This document shows, piece after piece, positions 7,348 to 13,110 of a DNA stretch of 64,000 nucleotides. The stretch spans positions 1,736,001 to 1,800,000 of the forward strand of contig CAWAVW010000004.1 in assembly GCA_963785585.1 (NCBI GenBank), in the 5' to 3' direction. How positions within the stretch are numbered: the first letter of the stretch is position 1; every line of letters starts with the position of its first letter. The notes beneath the pieces are model-generated. The model was not told the origin of the DNA, did no database searches, and saw only the letters and a program-made list of their open reading frames with translations. The stretch comes from Palsa-295 sp963785585 (GTDB lineage: Bacteria > Acidobacteriota > Terriglobia > Acidiferrales > UBA7541). Both the position numbers and the translations under genes were made by a program.

Positions 7348-7863
7348 CAGTGACCAGACCTATTCTTTGTACCACGGCGAGTGAGCGAGTTTACATCACA
7401 ACCTCATGGGGTAACGCAAATGGCGGCGCGAACGCGGGTGCCGCACTCTTTGCGGTTCTTGGCAAAGGGTGCGAGTTTCGAATTCAGAGCTACCCGAAAT
7501 CGTTGGGACAGGCGCCGCCTGGCGGCTGTAGGTGATGAGTCTGGACATGGCGGTGCCCATATCGCCGTTCGAGTTTGTTCGAGAGAGTGATGTTAACGTT
7601 ACGCACCCTTCGTCCGCCGGGGCGTACAAAGGATGCGGCACCCGAAACATCCAAAGCGGTGAGGCGAAACGGTGGGCCACCGGCCGATGAGTCTGGGGAT
7701 GTCCAGTGGTCGAATTACTACGGACTTCCGTTGGGATTGGGCACGCCAGGTGTTCGCGTCATTATTGGGACCCCCAGGGGCGCTGCCAAATATTCGTTAC
7801 TGGAACAACAGAAGGCACTGGGACGACTTTACCAATTTGTCCCTAACGCAAAAGGAGCTGAAC
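7348..7863. other. Non-coding stretch with the first long composite element
   Basis: Holds the composite element 7436-7686 and then about 175 bases leading to the gene at 7864. Frames through it are shadows that reappear wherever the repeat reappears. No gene is called. Confidence 0.6.
7436..7686 (+). repeat. Composite two-hairpin element, long copy A
   Basis: About 250 bases, closely similar to 9066-9330 and 9921-10184. A left hairpin region (TTTGCGG...GCAAAGGGTGCGAG) and a right hairpin (CCGCCGGGGCG, ACAAAGGATGCGGCACCCG) are inverted images of each other. Between them is a conserved interior beginning TTTCGAATTCAGAGCTACCC. It ends in GGTGGGCCACC. REPIN-like architecture is inferred from the paired inverted ends. 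Confidence 0.7.
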
Positions 7864-8289
7864 ATGCGGACGGGAATGGTCATGACGTGCGTTGTAATAA
7901 TCTTTGGTCTGAGCTTCTTGCGGTCAACGCCAGCGCTGGTTTCGGAGGTGCAGGGAGGGACGCTGAATAGCGTGAGTATGATCCGTCTGATCGCAAATCC
8001 TCAGGCTTTTGATGGCCGTCGGATCAAGGTAACGGGCTACGTGGCCCGTAACGGTCTCGATAATGCGGCCGGAGTATATTTGACCGAACTTGATGGACGT
8101 AATTTCGTAGTCTCGAACTCGGTTGGCCTTAATATTGAGGACTCGCAAATCAACCGCGCGCTCGGCAAGTACGCGATTCTGGAGGGTACATACCGTGCGC
8201 CCAAGGGACAGTTGGCGGACTACTTGAACGGAAAGCTGGAGCATGTGTCGGTGATAAAAGCCTGGAATTCCGGTGATGTTCCCAGATAG
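7864..8289 (+). CDS. Exported OB-fold-like protein, unknown
   Basis: A 141-residue protein. The ATG at 7864 has AGGAG 7 bases upstream. Residues 1-25 form a signal peptide (MRTGMVMTCVVIIFGLSF). The mature part has MIRLIANPQAFDGRRIKVTG, a pattern I know from small proteins with an OB-fold-like domain (a 'loss or gain of a permeable barrel' type of beta structure: xGxxVxVxGY, then YLTELDGRNFVVSN). The ligand is unknown. It lies 177 bases after composite element A and is otherwise isolated. Confidence 0.65.
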   Translation: MRTGMVMTCVVIIFGLSFLRSTPALVSEVQGGTLNSVSMIRLIANPQAFDGRRIKVTGYVARNGLDNAAGVYLTELDGRNFVVSNSVGLNIEDSQINRALGKYAILEGTYRAPKGQLADYLNGKLEHVSVIKAWNSGDVPR

Positions 8290-8338
8290 CGACTAGCGAA
8301 CTCTTCACCGCGCAGTTCGGCGGTGCCGTTCAGAGATT

Positions 8339-8458
8339 ATGGCTGGTGGTGCACGCTTGGGAGACGAACTGAGAAGCGAAGCGGCCGAGGCCCTAGGTAA
8401 GATCAGAAGCAACGAGCGGGTTGACCCACTTCGACGCATGACAAATCGCCTGAGGTAA
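8339..8458 (+). pseudogene. HEAT-repeat gene remnant
   Basis: A 39-codon frame from ATG 8339 to TAA 8456-8458 contains LRSEAAEALGKIRSNERVDP, which fits one HEAT-like helical repeat (xRxxAAxALGKIxxxxxVxxL). No ribosome binding site is evident and one repeat alone would not fold stably, so I read it as the relic of a larger HEAT-repeat protein. It could instead be a chance frame. Confidence 0.35.
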
Positions 8459-8842
8459 GGTTTTGGGCGGTCTTTGCGTTGGGCCAAACGGGAGCACGGA
8501 AGGCTATTACTAGACTGGAAGGACTAGCCAAGACGGATCACTTTCGCGTAAACGGTTGGCGCGGCGTCGGGGCTTCCCGAGACTCCGCGTTGGCCGAGCG
8601 ATCGCGTCCTGCGCTCGGCTCGGGGTTCGATGCATAAATTCCTGCTGGAACGTTTGATGGACGACACAGGCCGTGCACTCGCTGTGCGCGTCAACGAGCG
8701 AACGGGCGCCGGTCTCGAGATTACTGCACAGAGCACTGCACAATCGCGCCCGAACTAGCCCAAATCCACCAACGGACGCCAAACAATTCAGGCGTAAACT
8801 ATTGATAGTAACGAGGACGGCGGCTGAAGAGCCGCCTGTGGC

Positions 8843-8880
8843 ACCGAGGGTCGCGGGTTCAAACCCCGTCGCTCACCCCA
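8843..8880 (+). pseudogene. tRNA 3'-end remnant
   Basis: The stretch GGTCGCGGGTTCAAACCCCG followed by TCGCTCACCCCA has the form of a variable loop, a T arm with the TTCAAAC loop, a 3' acceptor strand and CCA. The expected 5' half is missing: upstream is an unrelated hairpin and no matching GTGAGCG acceptor strand within range. It may be the duplicated tRNA end left by an integrative element, or a tRNA truncated by repeat insertion. Confidence 0.5.
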
Positions 8881-9000
8881 ATTTCCTCAATCCCATAGCG
8901 GTTAAGGCTGAACAACAACGAAAAGGACAGATGAAAAAAAAGCCATTGGGCCGGTGGCCCACCTTATAATGCGCGCATCCGGCCAAGAGCTGCGGTGTGC

Positions 9001-9035
9001 CGGAGCATGGCGAAGCGCGATGATACCGCTGCGGC
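9001..9035 (-). repeat. TATCATC repeat, copy 3
   Basis: Read on the minus strand it gives CAGCGGTATCATCGCGCTTC. The homology with 6697-6730 continues toward the nearby hairpin end of the composite element in both places, in opposite orientation. Confidence 0.5.
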
Positions 9036-9065
9036 AGATGGCGTTAAGGTTGATTTGAGTGAGCA

Positions 9066-9330
9066 GTGGAATTTTCGGGTGCAGCGTCCTTTGCGGTGCT
9101 GGTAAAGCGTGCGAGTTTCGAATTCAGAGCTACCCGAAATCGTTGGAGCACGCGACGCCTGGCGGCTGTGGTTGATGAGTATGGACGTGGCGGTGCCCAT
9201 ATCGCCGTTCGAGTTTGTTCCAGAGAGTGATGATGTTCACGTTACGCACCCTTTGTCCGCCGGAGCGTACAAAGAATGCGGCACCCGAAACATCCAAAGC
9301 CGTGAGGCGAAAGGGTGGGCCACCCGCCGG
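9066..9330 (+). repeat. Composite two-hairpin element, long copy B
   Basis: Starts GGAATTTTCGGGTGCAGCGTCC and ends after AAGGGTGGGCCACCCGCCGG. It shares about 260 bases with copies A and C. Its end lies only 16 bases before the ATG of the next gene. Confidence 0.75.
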
Positions 9331-9346
9331 GGAGGGGATTGTGCCA

Positions 9347-9637
9347 ATGATCTCTCTTGCGAAATTTTGGACTCAGCACAAGATGGCATCTATTTCTCTC
9401 GCAATCTGCGTTTTTGAAATCATGACCATTTGGGGCGGGGTGGTAGTCGTCCACTTCTCTGGTCAAAACGCCACACTTTTCAGGCTTACATCAGCCGTGT
9501 GGCTTTGCGGCGGATTGACTTCTGTCGTTTCTGCAATCGCTGCCCTAGTAGTGGATGCTCGTCGAGAACTGGGGGTCATGTCGCTGGCCGTGGCCGTCAT
9601 AGCTTTTATCGTCTGTGCTCTACCCATGATGGTGTGA
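9347..9637 (+). CDS. Three-helix membrane protein, unknown
   Basis: A 96-residue protein, MISLAKFWTQHKMASISLAI at the start. GAGGGG lies 9 bases before the ATG; a GTG two codons earlier is a possible alternative start. Three hydrophobic segments lie near residues 14-35, 45-63 and 72-92. The ribosome binding site is formed right at the edge of composite element B, so the element supplies the 5' leader of this gene. Family not recognised. Confidence 0.55.
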   Translation: MISLAKFWTQHKMASISLAICVFEIMTIWGGVVVVHFSGQNATLFRLTSAVWLCGGLTSVVSAIAALVVDARRELGVMSLAVAVIAFIVCALPMMV

Positions 9638-9747
9638 AGAGGAGGACCTTGCTTGCGCTCCTCTTCGTTCCATCGGCTTCCGTGCCGCCGAAGTCAAAAG
9701 CGCGCCGCCTACGGCGTCGGGTGTGGGGGTGTCGCGGTAGGGATACG

Positions 9748-9825
9748 GATTGCTCCGTACCCCCCGCACAGATCCGGACGGGCGGGTTTCCCGCATCCGG
9801 CTCTTGCCTCAGGTAGTCACGCGCA
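9748..9825 (-). mobile_element. Possible group II intron fragment
   Basis: On the minus strand the segment GAGCCGGATGCGGGAAACCC, then GTCCGGATCTGTGCGGGGGG, forms a stem-loop. I associate it from memory with the RNA flanking maturase genes in bacterial group II introns; its translation E-P-D-A-G-N-P-P-V-R-I-C-A-G-G is a familiar spurious frame. No reverse transcriptase gene or domain V is visible, so at most a remnant is present. Confidence 0.35.
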
Positions 9826-9920
9826 GACGGCGCGAGGGATAAGGATGGCAGATGTGGGCCGGAGGCAGCCATTTGCGGATGAGTCGTTGGCGGGTGGCGC
9901 ACCCTTCCGAGATGCCGCTG

Positions 9921-10184
9921 TTGAATTTTCGGGTGCAACGTCCTTTGCGGTTCTTGCAAAGGGTGCGAGTTTCGAATTCAGAGCTACCCGAAATCGTTGG
10001 AGCAGGCGACGCCTGGCGACTGTGGCTGATGAGTATGGACGTGGCGGAGCCCATATCGCCGTTCGAGTTTGTTCGAGGAAGTGATGACGTTCACGTTACG
10101 CAACCTTTGTCCGCCGGGGCGGACAAAGGATGCGGCACCCGAAACATCCAAAGCAGTGAGGCGAAACGGTGGGCCACCCGCCGG
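9921..10184 (+). repeat. Composite two-hairpin element, long copy C
   Basis: Starts TTGAATTTTCGGGTGCAACG, has a CCTTTGC/GCAAAGG hairpin near its left end and a 12-bp-stem hairpin CCTTTGTCCGCC/GGCGGACAAAGG at its right end. It is flanked on the left by GCGCACCCTTCCGAGATGCC, a sequence also found before the partial copy at 11117. Confidence 0.75.
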
Positions 10185-10268
10185 CACTCTTTTTCCCAAC
10201 AACCCCAACCCAGATTTCGAACCCGAAATGCCTCCGCTCGCGACACAACTTCAGTGAGGAAGGCTCCA

Positions 10269-10811
10269 ATGAGAGAGTTCTGCATGCTTTCAGCGCTGCT
10301 TTTCGTTTCGGTCGTCGGACTTCAAGCGCAGGCAACCGATTCTAAGATCGGGCCGCAGGTGAAGCTGACAGTCGTTCACGGTACCTCCCGACCGGACGAG
10401 TCTCCCGTGCGAATTCGAGTCGAGCTTTGGAACACAGGAAAGGAAGATTTGGTAGTTGGAAAAGAATTATTCCCAATCATGAATGCCCCAGCCTATTTGC
10501 AGTTACATTTTACTGACGAAACGAACGAGGAGCACAACGGGGCCACTTTGAGTATTGATAGTACCAGGTTCATCCAAGACAGTTCGTGGACCATTATCGC
10601 TCCAATGCACTTCTACGGCGTGGAGATCGAATTAGATTTGGACTCATTTCCATTTATCCGTAAAGCGGGAAAGTACTTCGTCACCGCGGTTTACCATTCA
10701 GACGGTTACGCGCGCCCGACCCCCGAATCAGGAGGTCCAACTGTCAGCGTATGGAAGGGAGACGCAAACTCCAACACTGCTCAATTTACGATTCCCCGGC
10801 GACCGCGATGA
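10269..10811 (+). CDS. Exported protein, unknown
   Basis: A 180-residue protein. AGGAAGG lies about 6 bases before ATG 10269. Residues 1-22 form a signal peptide (MREFCMLSALLFVSVVGLQA). The mature domain is beta-rich (VKLTVVHGTSR, RIRVELWNTGKEDLVVGKE, KAGKYFVTAVYHSDG), in the style of an immunoglobulin-like or carbohydrate-binding sandwich. No catalytic motif. Its TGA overlaps the ATG of the next gene by four bases. It lies 84 bases after composite element C. Family not recognised. Confidence 0.6.
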   Translation: MREFCMLSALLFVSVVGLQAQATDSKIGPQVKLTVVHGTSRPDESPVRIRVELWNTGKEDLVVGKELFPIMNAPAYLQLHFTDETNEEHNGATLSIDSTRFIQDSSWTIIAPMHFYGVEIELDLDSFPFIRKAGKYFVTAVYHSDGYARPTPESGGPTVSVWKGDANSNTAQFTIPRRPR

Positions 10812-11077
10812 TGGCCTCTATGATTAGAGGGGTGTGGCGGATCAAGCGGACCTTAAAATTCGACCTTACGGAGCAAACGTTGCTCGCCATGGAAACGCTT
10901 TCTGAGCCGGTGAGGAACTCGGGAGGCTGTGAGTCGTGGAGCGGAGTTTATACTTACGAGCTGCGGGAAGGTACGAGATTCTCGATGGATGCGGAAACCA
11001 TCAAAAAACAGAAAAATGCGAATGAAACCGGGGGCTCAACGATGAACCAAACCACCGTTAGTTTCCCTTTCCAGTGA
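10808..11077 (+). CDS. Small hypothetical protein coupled to the upstream exported protein
   Basis: An 89-residue frame whose ATG overlaps the upstream stop (ATGA), the usual sign of translational coupling and the main reason to call it. The sequence (MMASMIRGVWRIKRTLKFDL, later GTRFSMDAETIKKQKNANET) has no signal peptide or clear hydrophobic helix. It may be cytosolic, or not a functional protein. Family not recognised. Confidence 0.4.
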   Translation: MMASMIRGVWRIKRTLKFDLTEQTLLAMETLSEPVRNSGGCESWSGVYTYELREGTRFSMDAETIKKQKNANETGGSTMNQTTVSFPFQ

Positions 11078-11116
11078 TGAATTGCGGGTGGCTCACCCTT
11101 CCGAGACGCCGCCGTT

Positions 11117-11160
11117 GAATTTTCGGGTGCCGCATCCTTGCCGCAGGCAAAGGGTGCGGG
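11117..11160 (+). repeat. Composite element, left end only
   Basis: GAATTTTCGGGTGCCGCATCC and a CCTTGCC/GGCAA hairpin, preceded by GCTCACCCTTCCGAGACGCC as in copy C. The interior and right end are missing. Confidence 0.6.
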
Positions 11161-11247
11161 GTTAGACTCAGCCGCACTAGATTCTCCGCCACTCTTACAC
11201 CAACCGCCCTTTACGCTCTGCTTTTTCGTCCGACCTCGACTTTATCC

Positions 11248-11276
11248 TTGACGTACATGTACTACTGTGTTATCAT
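11248..11276 (+). promoter_or_regulatory. Sigma-70-type promoter with GTACATGTAC operator-like palindrome
   Basis: TTGACG (11248-11253), 17-base spacer, TATCAT (11271-11276). The palindrome GTACATGTAC (11253-11262) overlaps the -35 box, a position suited to repressor binding. Downstream the first ATG (11315) opens a frame that runs into a repeat hairpin, so the gene once served is probably lost. Confidence 0.6.
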
Positions 11277-11356
11277 GGGTCGTGCGTCAAAACGACGCCC
11301 ATTGAGGCCGCACCATGTACGCTGCCCGACAACCTGGCCGCAACTCGATCCTTGGT

Positions 11357-11380
11357 GGCACAGGCGCTCCCGCCTGTGCC
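11357..11380. repeat. CACAGGCG hairpin
   Basis: Perfect 10-bp stem GGCACAGGCG/CGCCTGTGCC with loop CTCC. Related to the hairpin at 6132-6151. Confidence 0.7.
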
Positions 11381-11479
11381 CGCCGCGAAGCCAGCCCGCT
11401 TTCGCTCGCCTTCCTGCCAGAGCCCTGCTCGCGCCTCATCTCCCCAATTTCGCATCGTCACACTTTCCATGTTTGCCCT

Positions 11480-11538
11480 TCTGTCTCCGCGGGCTCTGTG
11501 CGCCTTTCCTCCGCGCCCTCTGTGTTCAATGCTTTTGA
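11480..11538 (+). repeat. CTCTGTG dispersed repeat, loose copy
   Basis: Contains GGGCTCTGTGCGCC and GCGCCCTCTGTGTTCAATG, alike in order and spacing to 1207-1258. Confidence 0.5.
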
Positions 11539-11616
11539 CCTCCGATCCGCCACCCAAACCCCGCTTCCCAATATTAGAAACCACCGTAAACCGCTGAAAA
11601 CAAACGCCCGATCAAT

Positions 11617-11646
11617 TTCTAATCGCAACTACTTTTGCGATTAGAA
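11617..11646. promoter_or_regulatory. 12-bp perfect inverted repeat upstream of serC
   Basis: TTCTAATCGCAA (11617-11628) and TTGCGATTAGAA (11635-11646) around CTACTT. It is AT-richer than its surroundings and differs from the GC-rich REP palindromes. It could be an operator for serC or an RNA hairpin; there is no T tract for a terminator. Confidence 0.5.
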
Positions 11647-11813
11647 TTCCCGCCGATGCTCCCCTCCACTCCAATTTGTCTCCCGTTTTCCCCATGCGAG
11701 CGTCGCGCCAGCCGCTCGATTCTGTTAATCTTACTGGGCAACTCTTCAGCGCCGTCCAATCCGTCTCGCACCCGCGGCCCGCTGAAATTCATCCCAGAGA
11801 GGACTTTTCGATC

Positions 11814-12935
11814 GTGACTTCTTCCACGCTTTCCGCCGCCCAAATCGGCCGCGCCCACAACTTCAACGCCGGTCCCGGCGCGTTGCCGCTTCCCGTTCTT
11901 GAACGCATCAAGGCCGAACTTTCCGACTATCGCGGCACCGGCATGTCGGTAATGGAAATGAGCCACCGCTCCGCCGAATTCGAAGAGATCATCGCCCGCG
12001 CCGAAGCGAATCTGCGCCGCCTGATGTCCATCCCCGACGACTACGCCGTGATTTTCGTCCAGGGCGGCGGCAGCATGCAGTTCACCATGGTCCCGATGAA
12101 TTTGTTCATCGCCGGAAAGCCGGTGGACGTGCTCCACACCGGCATGTGGACCGCGAAAGCGATCACCGAACTGAAGAAAGGCACTCCGCACCGCCTGGCC
12201 GCGTCCACCGAGGCCGACAAGTTCCTCCGCCTGCCGCGCAAAGACGAAATCCAGCTTTCGCCCGACGCTTCCTACGTCCACATCTGCACAAACAACACCA
12301 TCGAAGGCTCCGAATGGACCGACATTCCCGACACCGGCAACGTGCCTCTCGTCGCTGACATGTCGTCGAACATCCTGTCCCGCCCGATGGACGTGAAAAA
12401 GTTCGGCCTGATTTTCGCCGGAGCGCAGAAAAATCTCGGACCGTCCGGCGTCACCGTGGTGATCGTAAAAAAAGATCTCGCCGAGCGCGCCGACAAAAAT
12501 CTGCCGACGCTCCTGCAGTACCGCACCCACATCAAGGAAAAGTCGCTGTACCACACCCCGCCGACCTTCGCGGTGTACATCGTTGGCCTCGTTCTCGAGT
12601 GGATCGAATCCGAAGGCGGCGCTGCCGCAATCGAAAAGCGCAACGTGGCGAAAGCGAAGTTGCTCTACGACGCGCTCGACAACAGCGGCGGCTACTACAC
12701 CGGGCCGATCGAAAAGTCCTCCCGTTCGCGCATGAACGTCACCTTCCGCGTGGCCGGCGGCAACGAAGAAATCGAAAAGAAATTCGCCAAGGAAGCCACC
12801 GCGGCAAAGCTGGTCGGGCTCGCCGGACATCGCTCGGTCGGCGGCATGCGCGCGTCTTTGTACAACGCCGTCACGCTCGAAGCCGTCGAATCGCTCGTCA
12901 GCTTCATGGACGAGTTCAAGCGCAAGAACGGCTAA
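11814..12935 (+). CDS. serC: Phosphoserine aminotransferase
   Basis: A 373-residue PLP enzyme that converts 3-phosphohydroxypyruvate to phosphoserine in serine synthesis, and can serve pyridoxine synthesis. It opens with HNFNAGPGALPLPVLERI and has GTGMSVMEMSHRS and the PLP-lysine loop AGAQKNLGPSG, all hallmarks of SerC. I start it at GTG 11814, 10 bases after GAGAGGA, which gives the usual family length; the longer frame to 11676 adds an unlikely leader. It stands alone, with a GTG-start leader that carries a 12-bp inverted repeat at 11617-11646. Confidence in the function is high, in the start moderate. Confidence 0.93.
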   Translation: MTSSTLSAAQIGRAHNFNAGPGALPLPVLERIKAELSDYRGTGMSVMEMSHRSAEFEEIIARAEANLRRLMSIPDDYAVIFVQGGGSMQFTMVPMNLFIAGKPVDVLHTGMWTAKAITELKKGTPHRLAASTEADKFLRLPRKDEIQLSPDASYVHICTNNTIEGSEWTDIPDTGNVPLVADMSSNILSRPMDVKKFGLIFAGAQKNLGPSGVTVVIVKKDLAERADKNLPTLLQYRTHIKEKSLYHTPPTFAVYIVGLVLEWIESEGGAAAIEKRNVAKAKLLYDALDNSGGYYTGPIEKSSRSRMNVTFRVAGGNEEIEKKFAKEATAAKLVGLAGHRSVGGMRASLYNAVTLEAVESLVSFMDEFKRKNG

Positions 12936-12975
12936 CCAGCTACCGGTCGGCCTATGCGCTTTGCACTTCCGCCAC

Positions 12976-13005
12976 AGGGGTGTGGTAATTATGCAACACA
13001 CCCCT
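12976..13005 (+). terminator. Possible terminator after serC
   Basis: AGGGGTGTG (12976-12984) pairs with CACACCCCT (12997-13005) over a 12-base loop. No T tract follows; instead the hairpin abuts a -35 box. It may stop serC transcription or act on the following promoter. Confidence 0.4.
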
Positions 13006-13032
13006 TGACACGGTGAATTGGCGTGATATTGT
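13005..13032 (+). promoter_or_regulatory. Sigma-70-type promoter of the ntrY/ntrX-like operon
   Basis: Consensus TTGACA (13005-13010), 16-base spacer, TATTGT (13027-13032). The first gene starts at 13111, leaving a leader of about 70 bases. Confidence 0.65.
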
Positions 13033-13110
13033 CGTGTTTGCCATGCCAAACGGCCCCCTTTTCTCCGTTTTGACGCCCCAACGCATTTCTCGCCGCGTTG
13101 CAGATTGGTT

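Larger units (their letters stand above)
8459..9346. other. Gene-poor stretch with a tRNA fragment and composite element B
   Basis: A short frame at 8630-8758 (42 codons, MHKFLLERLMDDTG at the start) has no ribosome binding site and is not called. A hairpin GGCGGCT/AGCCGCC (about 8819-8836) abuts a tRNA 3' fragment. A TATCATC repeat lies on the reverse strand at 9001-9035, followed by composite element B. Confidence 0.5.
9638..10268. other. Gene-poor stretch with a possible group II intron scrap and composite element C
   Basis: No gene is called. The reverse strand of 9748-9825 resembles an RNA segment found next to group II intron maturase genes. A GGGTGGCGCACCC palindrome lies at 9894-9906, followed by composite element C (9921-10184), which ends 84 bases before the next gene. 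Confidence 0.5.
11078..11813. other. Gene-poor leader of serC with several signals
   Basis: In order: partial composite element (11117-11160), a strong sigma-70 promoter with a palindrome (11248-11276) but no good gene after it, a CACAGGCG hairpin (11357-11380), a loose CTCTGTG repeat copy (11480-11538), and a 12-bp perfect inverted repeat (11617-11646). Frames starting at the ATGs near 11315 lack ribosome binding sites and run through repeats. Confidence 0.55.

Noticed and set aside
8630..8758. 42-codon frame MHKFLLERLMDDTG...
   Set aside because: No ribosome binding site, no homologous pattern and in a gene-poor stretch; possible but not supportable.
8820..8880. Complete tRNA gene
   Set aside because: Only the T arm, 3' acceptor strand and CCA are recognisable; no D arm, anticodon arm or 5' acceptor strand can be fitted.
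7436..10184. CRISPR array made of the repeated elements
   Set aside because: The repeats are ~250 bases long and hundreds of bases apart with unrelated genes between; spacing is irregular and no cas genes are present.
9852..10268. Long N-terminal extension of the exported protein at 10269 through repeat copy C
   Set aside because: The extra part translates the repeat, and a signal peptide and ribosome binding site fix the start at 10269.
11315..11644. Frames starting at ATG 11315 after the strong promoter
   Set aside because: They run through a repeat hairpin and the CTCTGTG repeat and have no domain; more likely a truncated or lost gene.
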